Of a stretch of 64,000 bases of DNA, positions 17,104-26,510 are shown piece by piece. A model generated the notes under the pieces. It worked only from the letters and a program-made list of their open reading frames with translations. It searched no databases and was not told where the DNA came from. Position 1 is the stretch's first letter. Each line of letters begins with the position of its first letter. The stretch covers positions 372,001 to 436,000 of the forward strand of contig NZ_JFJY01000002.1 of NCBI RefSeq assembly GCF_002115785.1, given 5' to 3'. This stretch comes from Thalassospira sp. MCCC 1A03138. Lineage in GTDB: Bacteria > Pseudomonadota > Alphaproteobacteria > Rhodospirillales > Thalassospiraceae. Both the position numbers and the translations under genes were made by a program.

Positions 17104-17422
17104 CCGTTCTGCTATCCGTCACGCCATCTGAAGAAAAATGTTGCTGGCTGTCCATATCGGTCAGCCTTCTGCGAAGGTCAACATATAGCTGCAATTACAA
17201 ACAGGGCTTTAAGGCTGCACAAGATAGCTGAAAGCGGCATATCATCACCTTTCTGAGCACCACATGATCCTCGCGGAAACCGGTTTCCAGTTTGATTGGC
17301 AGATCTTTGGAAACAGCACCAACTTGTTACCGTTCTCGTTGCCAGAAAGCGCAAAACGGCCCCTGTCGGAGCCGTTTGAAGTGATTGTCCTAATGATGAT
17401 GCCGCGCATCACGCCTTACCGG
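17104..17422. other. Spacer between mnmE and ferredoxin gene
   Basis: 319 bp with no credible ORF. It should carry the mnmE promoter (not placed) and, at its right end, the terminator of the ferredoxin transcript (17354-17377). Confidence 0.5.
17354..17377 (-). terminator. Probable terminator after ferredoxin gene
   Basis: AAACGGC (17354-17360) pairs with GCCGTTT (17371-17377) around a 10-nt loop, 45 bp beyond the ferredoxin stop. The T-tract is short, so it is a moderate call. Confidence 0.55.
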
Positions 17423-17746
17423 TTATTGATCCGGGCTTAGGCGCAGCCGTTCAACCACCTTTCCCCCGACCAGATGGTCATTAAGGATGGTATCAATATC
17501 TTCGATCGTCTCGTAACGATACCAAGTGCCTTCGGGATAGATCACCATCACCGGCCCCAGTTCGCAGCGATCAAGACATCCGGCGGTATTGATCCGCGTC
17601 AGTGGCAGGCCAAGTTCCTTGGCACGTACCTTCATGTAATTGCGAAGCTTGGTCGCCCCTTTGGAATTACAGCATCCGCGTTCATGGCCAGCAGGCCGTT
17701 CGTTCTGGCACACGAAAACATGTGCCTCATAGTAATGGTCACGCAT
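17423..17746 (-). CDS. (2Fe-2S) ferredoxin, thioredoxin-like fold
   Basis: A 107-residue protein of the thioredoxin-like [2Fe-2S] ferredoxin family. It has the early 'HVFVCQNERPAGHERGCC' with the first two cluster cysteines and the later 'TAGCLDRCELGPVMVIYPEGTWY' with the second pair, spaced CxxxC. Such small ferredoxins carry electrons in the cytoplasm; the partner is not apparent. It is 14 bp downstream of the DUF6489 gene on the same strand, so the two are probably co-transcribed. Confidence 0.88.
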   Translation of the reverse strand: MRDHYYEAHVFVCQNERPAGHERGCCNSKGATKLRNYMKVRAKELGLPLTRINTAGCLDRCELGPVMVIYPEGTWYRYETIEDIDTILNDHLVGGKVVERLRLSPDQ

Positions 17747-17760
17747 GGGTTTGGGTCTGC

Positions 17761-18030
17761 CTAGCCTTTATCTTTCTTGTCACCGCTACCGGTCCCAGCG
17801 CCGCCAGCATTGAACTGGCCCCAGAAGGCTTTTTGCAGCTGCTCCCAGTTCTGGATGCCCTGCGGCAGCCAGGTATTGAGCATGGTTTCCGGGTCCATCG
17901 CCGCTAGATTGGCTTTCATGCGGTCTTCGATATCCTGCATCATTGCCTTTTGCATCGGCTGGACATCAGGAAGACCAAAAAAGGTCCTTGCCTCTTCCGG
18001 TGTGCAGTCAATATTCACGGTTACTTTCAT
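17761..18030 (-). CDS. DUF6489 family small protein
   Basis: An 89-residue protein that begins 'MKVTVNIDCTPEEARTFFGLPDVQPMQ', resembling DUF6489 proteins of alphaproteobacteria, and ends in a Gly-rich then Lys-rich tail ('GGAGTGSGDKKDKG'). The upstream frame is open to 18219 but is not similar to anything, and ATG 18030 has a GGAG Shine-Dalgarno about 11 nt upstream, so this start is used. Function unknown; the repeated 'WLPQGIQNWEQLQKAFWGQF' helix is reminiscent of polyester-granule-associated proteins, which is only a surface impression. Confidence 0.75.
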   Translation of the reverse strand: MKVTVNIDCTPEEARTFFGLPDVQPMQKAMMQDIEDRMKANLAAMDPETMLNTWLPQGIQNWEQLQKAFWGQFNAGGAGTGSGDKKDKG

Positions 18031-18226
18031 GGCCCTGATCTCCTCATGCGTTTTTTGTTCGCGGTGTCTTTGTCTGGTTGTCGCCATTATGACGGGGAAT
18101 GGCAACATCTCAAACACAAAGCACGCAGAGACCCGACAGCCGGATGCAAAACCCCCGGCAGATCGGCAAAAATAGATCGCCCGAATGCCCTTAAATCGGC
18201 AAAACCCAGATTTTATCAAGCATGTT

Positions 18227-18988
18227 TCAGGCTATGGCGCGCGCCAGCGGTGCAATCACCGGCCTGCCGCCCGGGCGCGTCACAAGGTCGACATCAAGCC
18301 CATAACAGGTGCGGATGTTTACAACAGAAAGCACATTTTCCGGAGCGTCCTGATGAACAAGCCGACCATCATGGATCAGGATAAGCTGATCGGCATATTG
18401 CATGGCGATGTTCAGATCATGAATGGCCATCAGAGCAAGCGCATTGTGGCGCAAGACATAGCGTTTCAACAGCATCAGAACCGATATCTGATGCGACATA
18501 TCAAGCGCACTGGTCGCTTCATCGAGCACCAGCAAACGTGGCTCGCGCACCAGACGTTGCGCCAGAAGGACAAGCTGTTGCTGCCCGCCCGAAAGCGTCG
18601 TCATGCAGCGCGATGCCAGATGGGATAAGGACAATTCCGCCAGAATGCCGGTCGCGCGCGCAATATCGCTTTGCGACACCCGCCAGCCCAGCCGTTCATG
18701 CATGCCCAAAAGCACGGTTTCAAGCGCCGTCAGAGCCGCCGAAACCTTGCACGATTGCGGCATATAGCCAATATCGCCGCCTTTGCCGCGCGTCCCATCC
18801 CAGCGTACCGCCCCCGAAAAGCCTGATTGCCCGGCCACGGCAGAAAGAAGCGTTGATTTCCCGGCCCCGTTGGGACCAATCACACCAACCACCTGCCCGG
18901 TGGTCAGGGAACAACTTACGCCAGACAGAATATCAGCGCCTGAGCGCCGGACACGCAGATCGTCAATGGCAAGGATTTGCGTTTTCAT
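18227..18988 (-). CDS. ABC transporter ATPase, iron-chelate/cobalamin type
   Basis: A 253-residue FecE/BtuD-type ATPase. Walker A 'GPNGAGKSTLL', signature 'LSGGQQQLVLLAQRLVREP', Walker B 'LLVLDEATSALD', and the H-loop 'AIHDLN' are all intact. It is the last gene of a three-gene operon, and its start overlaps the permease stop (18985-18988). It powers inner-membrane uptake of a metal chelate; siderophore-iron is most likely from the family, cobalamin or haem possible. Confidence 0.92.
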   Translation of the reverse strand: MKTQILAIDDLRVRRSGADILSGVSCSLTTGQVVGVIGPNGAGKSTLLSAVAGQSGFSGAVRWDGTRGKGGDIGYMPQSCKVSAALTALETVLLGMHERLGWRVSQSDIARATGILAELSLSHLASRCMTTLSGGQQQLVLLAQRLVREPRLLVLDEATSALDMSHQISVLMLLKRYVLRHNALALMAIHDLNIAMQYADQLILIHDGRLVHQDAPENVLSVVNIRTCYGLDVDLVTRPGGRPVIAPLARAIA

Positions 18989-20049
18989 GAGGACCGCCTT
19001 TTACGTGCGTAAATAACCAGAAACAGCATGGGAATACCGGCCACTGCGGTGATGATCCCCACCGGAATAACCCCGCCCGGCGAGATCAGCTTGCCAAACA
19101 CCGACGCACTGGCAAGGATCACCGCCCCCATCATGGCCGATAGCGGAATGGCAAAGCGGTGATCTTCACCGACCAGTGCCTTGGCAACATGCGGGGCGAC
19201 CAGCCCGACAAAGCCAATCGTGCCCACAAAACTGACCGCCGCCGCGGTCAGAAGCGCAATCAGCACGAAGCTTCGCCGACGCAACCGGCCCACCGAAATG
19301 CCCAGACTTGCCGCATTGGCATCGCCCAGCCGCAACACCGTCAGTTTCCAGGTATCATGCAAAATGAACGGCAAACAGGCCAATGCCACAAGGCTGGTCA
19401 CCGCGACACTGGTCCAGTTGGCTTTAAGCAGGCTGCCAAACAGCCAGAACACAATCTGTTGCAGGATTTCCGGCGAGGCGAGATATTGCAAAAGCGATTG
19501 CAGTGACTGGAACAGAAACAGCACCCCGATGCCGCACAAAACAAGGATTTCCGGCGTTTCGCCCAGCGCATGCACCATGCCATAGACAATCACACAAGCA
19601 AGGATGGTCATGGCAAAGGCGGCAATCGGCGTCACCAGATATTCCGGCAACGGCAAAGCCGCCCCGAACATGATGGATAATGCCGCGCCAAACCCGGCGG
19701 CGGCCGAAAAGCCCAGCGTAAACGGGCTTGCCAGCGGGTTATCAAGGATCGTCTGCATCTGAAGCCCGGCAATGCCAAGGCACATGCCGACCACCACCGC
19801 CATGATGCTTTGTGGCATGCGCAAATACCAGATGATGGTCGCCGTCGCCCGGTCGCCGGCAGTCGGCCCGGCAAGAACGGCATCAATAACGTCTAAAAGC
19901 GGCATGCCCGATGGCCCAATCGACAGATCAAGAATGACCAGCCACAACATAATCACAAGGGCAATGCCCATGGCAATCGCACGTTTGAAGGCCATGCGTC
20001 GATACCCGGCAATATGCCGGGTATCGAATGCCATTGCTTCGTTGCTCAT
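18985..20049 (-). CDS. FecCD-type ABC transporter permease
   Basis: A 354-residue multi-spanning permease of the FecCD/BtuC family, with about ten hydrophobic segments. Family motifs include 'RMPQSIMAVVVGMCLGIAGLQMQTILDNPLASPFTLGFSAAAGFGAAL' and 'FVGTIGFVGLVAPHVAKALVGEDHRFAIPLSAMMGAV', the latter contacting the ATPase. Start is ATG 20049 (MSNEAMAFD), overlapping the binding-protein stop by 4 bp; the open frame to 20106 is not family-like. Being a single permease gene, it probably forms a homodimer. Confidence 0.92.
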   Translation of the reverse strand: MSNEAMAFDTRHIAGYRRMAFKRAIAMGIALVIMLWLVILDLSIGPSGMPLLDVIDAVLAGPTAGDRATATIIWYLRMPQSIMAVVVGMCLGIAGLQMQTILDNPLASPFTLGFSAAAGFGAALSIMFGAALPLPEYLVTPIAAFAMTILACVIVYGMVHALGETPEILVLCGIGVLFLFQSLQSLLQYLASPEILQQIVFWLFGSLLKANWTSVAVTSLVALACLPFILHDTWKLTVLRLGDANAASLGISVGRLRRRSFVLIALLTAAAVSFVGTIGFVGLVAPHVAKALVGEDHRFAIPLSAMMGAVILASASVFGKLISPGGVIPVGIITAVAGIPMLFLVIYARKRRSS

Positions 20050-21152
20050 TGCCCGGCAGGAGCGTAACGCGCAACAAACACACCGTCCGGTGCAATCGGC
20101 AGCCAATCGGCATAGAAAGCCTCAAGTTCCTTGCGCGGATGGACGTCGGCAAAGCTTTCAGGATAGAGCGCCTTGGCAACCATGCGCATATAGACGAAAT
20201 CTGAAAGCGTGCGCGCACCTCCATGATACAGCGCATAAATCTCGCCGTTTTTAACCGCCGGCAGATCCGACCAGCCCGGACGGGCCAGATAGGCCGCCAT
20301 CCGTTCATTGACCAGTTTGGGGTCGGCACCAAAGCCGACCGGCACCGCACCGGGCGAGCCCAACCATTCAGAACCAGCCAGGAAAATAACATCGGGCTTG
20401 TTGGCCAGAACATATTCCGGGTTCAGCGGCCCCCAGTTTTTAATCTGACCATTGGCGATGTTGTCCCCGCCAAGGGTATCAATCAGACCACCCCACATGC
20501 CGTTGGCATAGCTGTTGCCTATATCAGACGGGCCCTTTTTGGCCAGTTCGACATAGACTTTTTTGCGCTCTGCATTGGATTCCCCGACACGTTTAAGTGT
20601 GTCGGTGTAATAGGATTCATAAAGTGCCGCCAGCTTCTCGGCCCGGTCTTCGGTGCCCATGGCCTTGCCGATGGCAAGGGTCGAGGCCAGATGCCGTTCC
20701 AGCGTCTGGGCATTGTAATCAATCACCAGAATCGGGATGCCGGCCTGTTCGATCTGTTCGACATTCTGACCAAGGGCGCGGTATTGCCAGGCAGCCAGGA
20801 TCGCAAGATCCGGGCGGGTGGCAATGGCGGCCTCGATCGAGAACGTCCCGCCTTCGGTATCGCCAACATCGGTCATCTGATCAATTTCGGGGAATTTAGC
20901 GGTATAGGCCTCAAATTGTTTGGGGCGCCATCCCTCCCAGACCGGGCGGGAGATGGCAACAACACGATCCAGCGCACCGTCACCAGCAATCGCCATAAAG
21001 TCTTCGAAGTTAAAGCCAAGTATTACCCGTTCTGCGGGCTTTTCAAGGGTAATGGTGCGGCCTTCAACGTCGGTGATTTTGATATCGGCCTGTGCCTGGG
21101 TCGCACCAAAGATGGCAATCGCGCCAATGGCAACTTTCGCAAAGAATTTCAT
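20046..21152 (-). CDS. Periplasmic substrate-binding protein of the metal-chelate ABC transporter
   Basis: A 368-residue secreted binding protein. A Sec signal peptide (MKFFAKVAIGAIAIFGATQAQA) precedes the FepB/FhuD-type fold: 'ITDVEGRTITLEKPAERVILGFNFEDFMAIAG', 'TFSIEAAIATRPDLAILAAWQYRALGQNVEQIEQAGIPILVIDYN', and the helical C-lobe ending 'FYADWLPIAPDGVFVARYAPAGQ'. First gene of the operon. No lipobox is present, so it is soluble in the periplasm. No TonB-dependent receptor is in the window to hint at the ligand. Confidence 0.88.
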   Translation of the reverse strand: MKFFAKVAIGAIAIFGATQAQADIKITDVEGRTITLEKPAERVILGFNFEDFMAIAGDGALDRVVAISRPVWEGWRPKQFEAYTAKFPEIDQMTDVGDTEGGTFSIEAAIATRPDLAILAAWQYRALGQNVEQIEQAGIPILVIDYNAQTLERHLASTLAIGKAMGTEDRAEKLAALYESYYTDTLKRVGESNAERKKVYVELAKKGPSDIGNSYANGMWGGLIDTLGGDNIANGQIKNWGPLNPEYVLANKPDVIFLAGSEWLGSPGAVPVGFGADPKLVNERMAAYLARPGWSDLPAVKNGEIYALYHGGARTLSDFVYMRMVAKALYPESFADVHPRKELEAFYADWLPIAPDGVFVARYAPAGQ

Positions 21153-21288
21153 TGTCGTTTTCCTGATAGGATTTTCTCAAGACCGCGACCTTGCCACCGG
21201 AAACGCACTGCAAACCAAGCGCGCAGCAACAATCCCCGGTAATACGCGTGGGGTCACGGTCATTTCGTGCATTCGCAAAAAGCGGGAT

Positions 21289-21696
21289 TCACCCGATCAG
21301 GACGGGAGGTGCACGTGGCGAGATATCAGCGAAAACAGGTTCTGCGAGATAAATGGGTTCCTGTGCCCGTGGAAAGACAATCCTGGCATAGGGTTCGCGG
21401 ACCTTAAGCCCGGGCTGCGGAACTGGCAGAACTATGGAGGAAATAATGCGACAGGCAGGGCAATCCTGCGTCAGACTGGATCCCTGTTCGCCATCGGCAC
21501 CTGTCGGGTTCGCGACAGAGCAAATGAACGGGATCGATCCGTCTGGCAGGCCATAATAGGCAAGATCAGGTTGCCCAGCTCCATTGCCTTGCGGAAACTG
21601 CGGGACCAGATGCGCAAACCCCACCATAACAAGTGCCAACGCGCAAAGTGCGCGGATGACATTGCCTGCCAGTGGATGTTTGGATTTGCGCGTCAC
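21289..21696 (-). CDS. DUF2946-like secreted small protein
   Basis: A 135-residue protein with an N-terminal hydrophobic segment ('VIRALCALALVMVGFAHLVP', signal peptide or anchor), a CxxC-type pair in 'TQDCPACRII' and a terminal 'ISPRAPPVLIG', which recalls the Cys motif plus Arg-Pro-Pro end of DUF2946 proteins. DUF2946 members sit with copper, haem or TonB-linked iron genes, and here the gene is upstream of, and co-directional with, the metal-chelate ABC operon (136-bp gap). A periplasmic metal-handling role is inferred, not shown. Confidence 0.6.
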   Translation of the reverse strand: MTRKSKHPLAGNVIRALCALALVMVGFAHLVPQFPQGNGAGQPDLAYYGLPDGSIPFICSVANPTGADGEQGSSLTQDCPACRIISSIVLPVPQPGLKVREPYARIVFPRAQEPIYLAEPVFADISPRAPPVLIG

Positions 21697-21932
21697 AATA
21701 AGATGATCTCGAAAGTTTGAAGTATTTGATCATACTCAATCAATCGCACGTCATTTGCCATGATTTATCGCAAATGTGTCAACCATCATCAAGAATTAGT
21801 GAAATTACCCCCCTAACAACCTCTGATCACTTGTTATTTTATCCACGATCTTTAGGCTTGATGATAACAAACAGCCATGAATAAAAAACGCTGATCAAAG
21901 ATCGAAACAGCGCATCGGACAGAGGAAGCAGT

Positions 21933-23984
21933 ATGGAACTCGCACGCAATAATCTTGGTTCGGAAACAAGCCCCTATCTTGTCCAGCATCGCGACAACCC
22001 GGTGCATTGGCAGCCCTGGAGTGCTGAAATCCTTGCCAAGGCCAAGGCTGCGAACAAGCCGATCCTGCTGTCGGTCGGGTATGCGGCGTGTCACTGGTGC
22101 CATGTCATGGCGCATGAAAGCTTTGAGGATGAGGGTATTGCGGCCCTGATGAACGAGCTTTTCATCAATATCAAGCTTGATCGCGAAGAACGCCCCGACC
22201 TTGATGCGCTTTATCAGAATGCGCTGGCCCTTCTCGGCCAACAGGGCGGCTGGCCGCTGACCATGTTCCTGACGCCGGATGGCGAACCGTTCTGGGGTGG
22301 GACCTATTTCCCCAAGGAGGCCCGGTATGGCCGCCCGGGATTTGGCGATGTTTTGAAGTCGGTTTCAGAAATCTATACCCAACAGCCCGATAACATCCGC
22401 CATAACGTTGCACAGATCGGTCAGGCGCTGATTAAAATGAATAGCGGTGCAACTGGGTCGATGCCGTCGCTCGCGATGATTGATCAGTGCGGTCATGGCT
22501 GCTTACAGATCATGGACGGCGAAAATGGCGGCACCAATGGTGCGCCAAAATTCCCGCAACCAAGCCTTCTGGCCCTTATATGGCGTGTCGGAGTTCGCAC
22601 CAACGATACCGATCTTAAACACATCGTCCGCCACAGCCTTGATCGCATGTGCCAAGGCGGGATTTATGACCATGTTGGTGGCGGTTTTGCGCGTTATGCC
22701 GTCGATGACCAATGGCTGGTGCCGCATTTTGAAAAGATGCTGTATGACAATGCGCAGCTGATTGATCTTCTGTGCGATGTCTGGCGTGAAACCGGCAACC
22801 CGCTTTATGAAGCCCGCATTTCCGAAACCATCGACTGGATCCTGCGCGATATGAGGATCCCTGGCGGAGCCTTTGCCGCCAGCCTTGATGCCGACAGCGA
22901 GGGTATAGAAGGCAAGTTCTATGTCTGGGACGAAGCCGAAATTAACGCCATTCTTGGCAATGATGCCGCCCTGTTCAAGGATATCTATGACGTCAGTCCC
23001 ACGGGAAACTGGGAACATAAAAATATCCTGAACCGCACGCAATCGGGCCTTGGCCTTGCGGACCGGACGACGGAAAAGAAACTTTCGGAAATACGTACAA
23101 AGCTTTTGGCAGTGCGCAACAAGCGCATCTGGCCGGGATGGGATGACAAGGCTCTGACCGACTGGAATGCAATGACCATCACAGCTTTGGCTGAAGCCGC
23201 AATGGTGTTCAAGCGCGCAGACTGGCTTGATTATGCAAAGCTTGCCTATAATTTTGTGATCAACAGCCTGATGACTGGCGAAAGCAATGACCGGCGCTTC
23301 CTGCATAGTTATCGCAATGGCAAGGCACAACATGCCGGAATGCTCGAAGATTACGCACACATGATATGCGCGGCTTTGCGGCTTTATGAATGCTTTGGCG
23401 AGGATGCATACCTTCGCGAAGCCACCGAATGGTGCGAAGCAGTCGAAAACCTGTTTGCCGACACCAAAGGTGGTTATTTCCAATCGGCATCTGATACCGA
23501 TGATCTGGTGGTTCGGCAGAAACCACATATGGATAATGCGGTTCCGGCCGGGAATTCGGTCATGGCACAAAATCTGGCGCGGCTTTATGCCCTGACCGGC
23601 GATACCAAATATCGCGACCGGGCAGAAATCACCATTGCCGCCTTTGCCGGGCGATTAAACGAACAATTCCCCAATATTCCGGGACTGCTTCTGGCAGCTG
23701 AAATGCTGCAAAACCCACTTCAAATCGTACTGGTCGCGAAGGAACGCAGCCAGATTTATCTGGAAATGCGCCACGCAATCTTTGCCGCCTATCTGCCGAA
23801 CCGGGCAATTACCATCCTTGCCGATACCGATGCCCTGCCCGATCTTCACCCGGCCAAGGGCAAAACGGCGATTGATGGCCATGAAACCGCCTATGTCTGC
23901 CAGGGACTTGTCTGTTCTGCGCCGGTAACCAATGCCCCTGACCTTGCCAAACTGCTTGCCGATCTACCGACCAGCGCGGCATAA
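21933..23984 (+). CDS. YyaL/SSP411-type protein: thioredoxin-like domain plus six-hairpin domain
   Basis: A 683-residue protein. Residues 1-170 form the DUF255 thioredoxin-like domain, starting '[24 protein letters not shown]' with a CxxC pair in '[19 protein letters not shown]' (Cys53, Cys56) and '[23 protein letters not shown]'. The remainder is an (alpha/alpha)6 barrel like N-acylglucosamine 2-epimerase ('[35 protein letters not shown]', '[18 protein letters not shown]'). The human homologue is SPATA20. The biochemical role is not established. It stands alone, followed by parS site 4. Confidence 0.9.
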   Translation: MELARNNLGSETSPYLVQHRDNPVHWQPWSAEILAKAKAANKPILLSVGYAACHWCHVMAHESFEDEGIAALMNELFINIKLDREERPDLDALYQNALALLGQQGGWPLTMFLTPDGEPFWGGTYFPKEARYGRPGFGDVLKSVSEIYTQQPDNIRHNVAQIGQALIKMNSGATGSMPSLAMIDQCGHGCLQIMDGENGGTNGAPKFPQPSLLALIWRVGVRTNDTDLKHIVRHSLDRMCQGGIYDHVGGGFARYAVDDQWLVPHFEKMLYDNAQLIDLLCDVWRETGNPLYEARISETIDWILRDMRIPGGAFAASLDADSEGIEGKFYVWDEAEINAILGNDAALFKDIYDVSPTGNWEHKNILNRTQSGLGLADRTTEKKLSEIRTKLLAVRNKRIWPGWDDKALTDWNAMTITALAEAAMVFKRADWLDYAKLAYNFVINSLMTGESNDRRFLHSYRNGKAQHAGMLEDYAHMICAALRLYECFGEDAYLREATEWCEAVENLFADTKGGYFQSASDTDDLVVRQKPHMDNAVPAGNSVMAQNLARLYALTGDTKYRDRAEITIAAFAGRLNEQFPNIPGLLLAAEMLQNPLQIVLVAKERSQIYLEMRHAIFAAYLPNRAITILADTDALPDLHPAKGKTAIDGHETAYVCQGLVCSAPVTNAPDLAKLLADLPTSAA

Positions 23985-24016
23985 AGAACGGTGCTGTGGC
24001 GCCTGTCCATTTCCAA

Positions 24017-24032
24017 TGTTTCACGTGAAACA
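24017..24032. promoter_or_regulatory. parS: parS site 4, upstream of ogt
   Basis: Perfect 16-bp TGTTTCACGTGAAACA in the 132-bp spacer between the YyaL-like gene and ogt, about 8.3 kb nearer the origin than site 3. Confidence 0.97.
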
Positions 24033-24116
24033 TGTATTGGAGGCCCACTTCCCCGCCTTACGCCCCGCTATCTCTATTTTACCTTTTGCCCCCGTACGAA
24101 CCGCAGGATTTCGCCA

Positions 24117-24602
24117 ATGCCCCAGATTTCGATGAACAGCCCAGTCGGGGCGATTACGGTTTTCGAGTTTGACGATAAAATCGTCGCGGTCGACTGGGGC
24201 TTTGTCGAGGATATGGAATCAAGTCCCGTCCTGAGCGAAGCGAAGGCGCAGCTTAACGCCTATTTCACCGGCAAGCTCGATACTTTTGACCTGCCGCTGG
24301 CCCCTGATGGCACCGATTTCCACAAGGCTGTATGGGAGGCAATGTGCAAAATCCCGCTGGGCAAAACCGCGACCTATAAGGATATGGCGATTGCAGCCGG
24401 GGCACCAACTGCCTATCAGGCTGTTGGTACGGCCTGCGGGCTTAATCCAATCCCCATAATTATTCCATGCCACCGTGTTCTGGCGAGCGGCGGCAAACCG
24501 GGCGGTTATTCCGGCGATGGCGGGCTTGAAACCAAACGCGCGCTTTTGAAAATCGAAGGCGTCGACCTGGTTATCCCAAGCGATCAGGGCAACCTGTTCT
24601 GA
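24117..24602 (+). CDS. ogt: Methylated-DNA-[protein]-cysteine S-methyltransferase
   Basis: A 161-residue O6-alkylguanine repair protein. The active-site 'IPCHRVL' holds the acceptor Cys; 'FHKAVWEAMCKIPLGKTATYKDMA' is the helix-turn-helix entry and 'ACGLNPIPIIIPCHRV' the classic run-up. The long frame begins at 23991, but those codons cover the parS site, so ATG 24117 (MPQISMNSPVGAI) with an AGGA upstream is preferred; ATG 24132 is another possibility. It removes methyl groups from O6-methylguanine in a suicide reaction. Confidence 0.9.
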   Translation: MPQISMNSPVGAITVFEFDDKIVAVDWGFVEDMESSPVLSEAKAQLNAYFTGKLDTFDLPLAPDGTDFHKAVWEAMCKIPLGKTATYKDMAIAAGAPTAYQAVGTACGLNPIPIIIPCHRVLASGGKPGGYSGDGGLETKRALLKIEGVDLVIPSDQGNLF

Positions 24603-24777
24603 ACAAAGCAGCTATCAGCCAATTTTGTCTGGCATTCCATCAGATGAAATACCGTCTTTTAACACCCGTCGGAACGGGCAAAACCAAACCTGCCGGATAG
24701 CAAAATGCCGTTTTCTGACATAGACTTGGTCCATTGATCAGACAGGCGCCAAAATGGCGCATTAACGGGAGGTCTCC

Positions 24778-25752
24778 ATGACCAAAGCTTTCCGATTTTA
24801 TGAAACCGGCGGCAGCGATGTCCTGCGTTTTGAAGATGTCGAGGTTGGTGCACCAGGTACCGGTGAAGTTCGCCTGCGACAGGAAGCCATCGGACTGAAC
24901 TATATCGATATCTATTTCCGTTCCGGGGTTTATCCGGCTCCGTCCCTGCCATCGGGCCTAGGGCTTGAAGGGTCGGGCGTGATCGAGGCGGTTGGTGACG
25001 GCGTAACCGACCTTGCAGTTGGTGATCGGGTTGCCTATGCGGCACAGCCGCTTGGCGCCTATGCCGAGGCACGTGTAATGCCGGCCAAGGGTTTGGTTAA
25101 GATCCCCGATGGGATCAGCTTTGATCTTGCAGCCGCCGCCATGTTGCAGGGCATGACGGCACAATATCTGCTGCGCCGAACCTATCACGTCAAAAAAGGT
25201 GATACGATCCTGATCCATGCGGCGGCAGGCGGGGTTGGCCAGATTGTCTGCCAGTGGGCCAAACATCTGGGTGCCATCGTGATCGGCACCGTCGGATCGA
25301 AGGAAAAGGCCGAGATCGCCAAATCCAAGGGCTGCGATTATCCGATCCTCTATCGGGAGGAAAAGGTATCCGAGCGTGTCAAAGAGATCACCAACGGCCA
25401 AGGCGTTGAAGTTGTTTATGATTCCGTCGGTAAGGATACCTTTGACGACTCGCTGGATTGCCTGAAACGTCTTGGCATGATGGTCAGTTTCGGCCAATCA
25501 TCAGGCGCTGTCCCACCCGTCCCTCTTAAAGCTCTCGCACCCGGAGCCTATTTCCTGACCCGTCCGAGCGTCTTTCAATATACCGCCACTCGCGAAGAGC
25601 TTCTGGCAACCGCGAACGAGCTATTTGACGTGCTGAAATCCGGTGTGGTGAAGATCGACATCGGTGCGACCTATGCCTTGGCGGACGCCAAACAGGCCCA
25701 TGACGATCTTGAAGGCCGCAAAACCACCGGTTCGGTGATTTTGAAGCCATAA
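24778..25752 (+). CDS. Quinone oxidoreductase, zeta-crystallin type (MDR superfamily)
   Basis: A 324-residue NADPH-dependent medium-chain reductase without the catalytic zinc ligands. It has 'EAIGLNYIDIYFRSGVYP' and 'LGLEGSGVIEAVGDGV' in the GroES-like part, the nucleotide-binding 'ILIHAAAGGVGQIVCQWAKHLGA', and terminal 'LEGRKTTGSVILKP', as in QorA. It reduces quinones by single electrons or acts on enones. ATG follows a strong GGGAGGT site. Monocistronic by appearance. Confidence 0.9.
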   Translation: MTKAFRFYETGGSDVLRFEDVEVGAPGTGEVRLRQEAIGLNYIDIYFRSGVYPAPSLPSGLGLEGSGVIEAVGDGVTDLAVGDRVAYAAQPLGAYAEARVMPAKGLVKIPDGISFDLAAAAMLQGMTAQYLLRRTYHVKKGDTILIHAAAGGVGQIVCQWAKHLGAIVIGTVGSKEKAEIAKSKGCDYPILYREEKVSERVKEITNGQGVEVVYDSVGKDTFDDSLDCLKRLGMMVSFGQSSGAVPPVPLKALAPGAYFLTRPSVFQYTATREELLATANELFDVLKSGVVKIDIGATYALADAKQAHDDLEGRKTTGSVILKP

Positions 25753-25821
25753 GACAGCATTTTGTTGAAAAACACGGTTTCCCCCCGTCGCGGGGATGAC
25801 CGCTAACAGCCAGAGGCAGGA

Positions 25822-26373
25822 TTAAACCCCTGCCTCTTCTTCTTCAGTGTGCCAGGCACGGACGTCGCGCGCGATGGCATCGAAACGGTCCGAAAGACTG
25901 GAGCTGGTGATACGGCAGGGTGCAATGACAGCCTCGGCCCAATCAACATAGCGCAGGATCTGTTCCCGATCCCAGCCAACCGGGGTATCGGTCAACATCG
26001 CGCCAACATTGGCGACCTTGTCGGCCAGACGGACCAGTTTAGCCCCGTTACTAAGATGCGGAGCGGTTTCGATCTGACGGGCTTTACGGTCATCGCGCGG
26101 CAAGGCTTTGTCGTCACTGACCTCAAGCACGATATCGGCAATCATTTCGTTGAAACAGGCAGCAATTTCATCGCGGGTCGCACCGCAATCCTCAATCACG
26201 TCATGCAGAACCGCGGCACACAGCACATATTCGTCCGTGCCCGGTTCGCATTCGACGATCAGGCGCGAAACCTCGATCGGATGATTGATATAGGGTTCAT
26301 TAGCCGGGCCCTTGCGGCGCTGGTCACGATGCGCTCGGGCGGCAAAATCGACGGATTTCAGTAAAAGCTGCAT
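25822..26373 (-). CDS. Stand-alone HD hydrolase of the RelA/SpoT-N (MESH1-like) type
   Basis: A 183-residue protein consisting of the HD domain alone. It shows 'AHRDQRRKGPANEPYINHPIEVSRL', 'AAVLHDVIEDC' with the HD pair, 'DIVLEVSDDKALPRDDRK' and 'KLVRLADKVANV'. The arrangement matches the (p)ppGpp hydrolase domain of SpoT and metazoan MESH1, without synthetase, TGS or ACT parts. Possible substrates are (p)ppGpp or other 3'-phosphorylated nucleotides such as NADPH. The gene is alone between qor and a small hypothetical gene. Confidence 0.8.
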   Translation of the reverse strand: MQLLLKSVDFAARAHRDQRRKGPANEPYINHPIEVSRLIVECEPGTDEYVLCAAVLHDVIEDCGATRDEIAACFNEMIADIVLEVSDDKALPRDDRKARQIETAPHLSNGAKLVRLADKVANVGAMLTDTPVGWDREQILRYVDWAEAVIAPCRITSSSLSDRFDAIARDVRAWHTEEEEAGV

Positions 26374-26510
26374 CAGCCTTGAAAACGTAGTGGAAGAACA
26401 GCACCAGAGTCACATGTGATTGCGGCCACTGCAAGCATTGATGGCTATCGACATCGAAAATCTGCGCCTTACATACATGAAAGAGCCAAAATCAAGGAGG
26501 CGAACGAGAC

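Noticed and set aside
21153-21288. Cobalamin riboswitch upstream of the ABC operon
   Set aside because: The conserved B12-box (GCCACTG) and its partner helices are not visible in the 136-bp leader.
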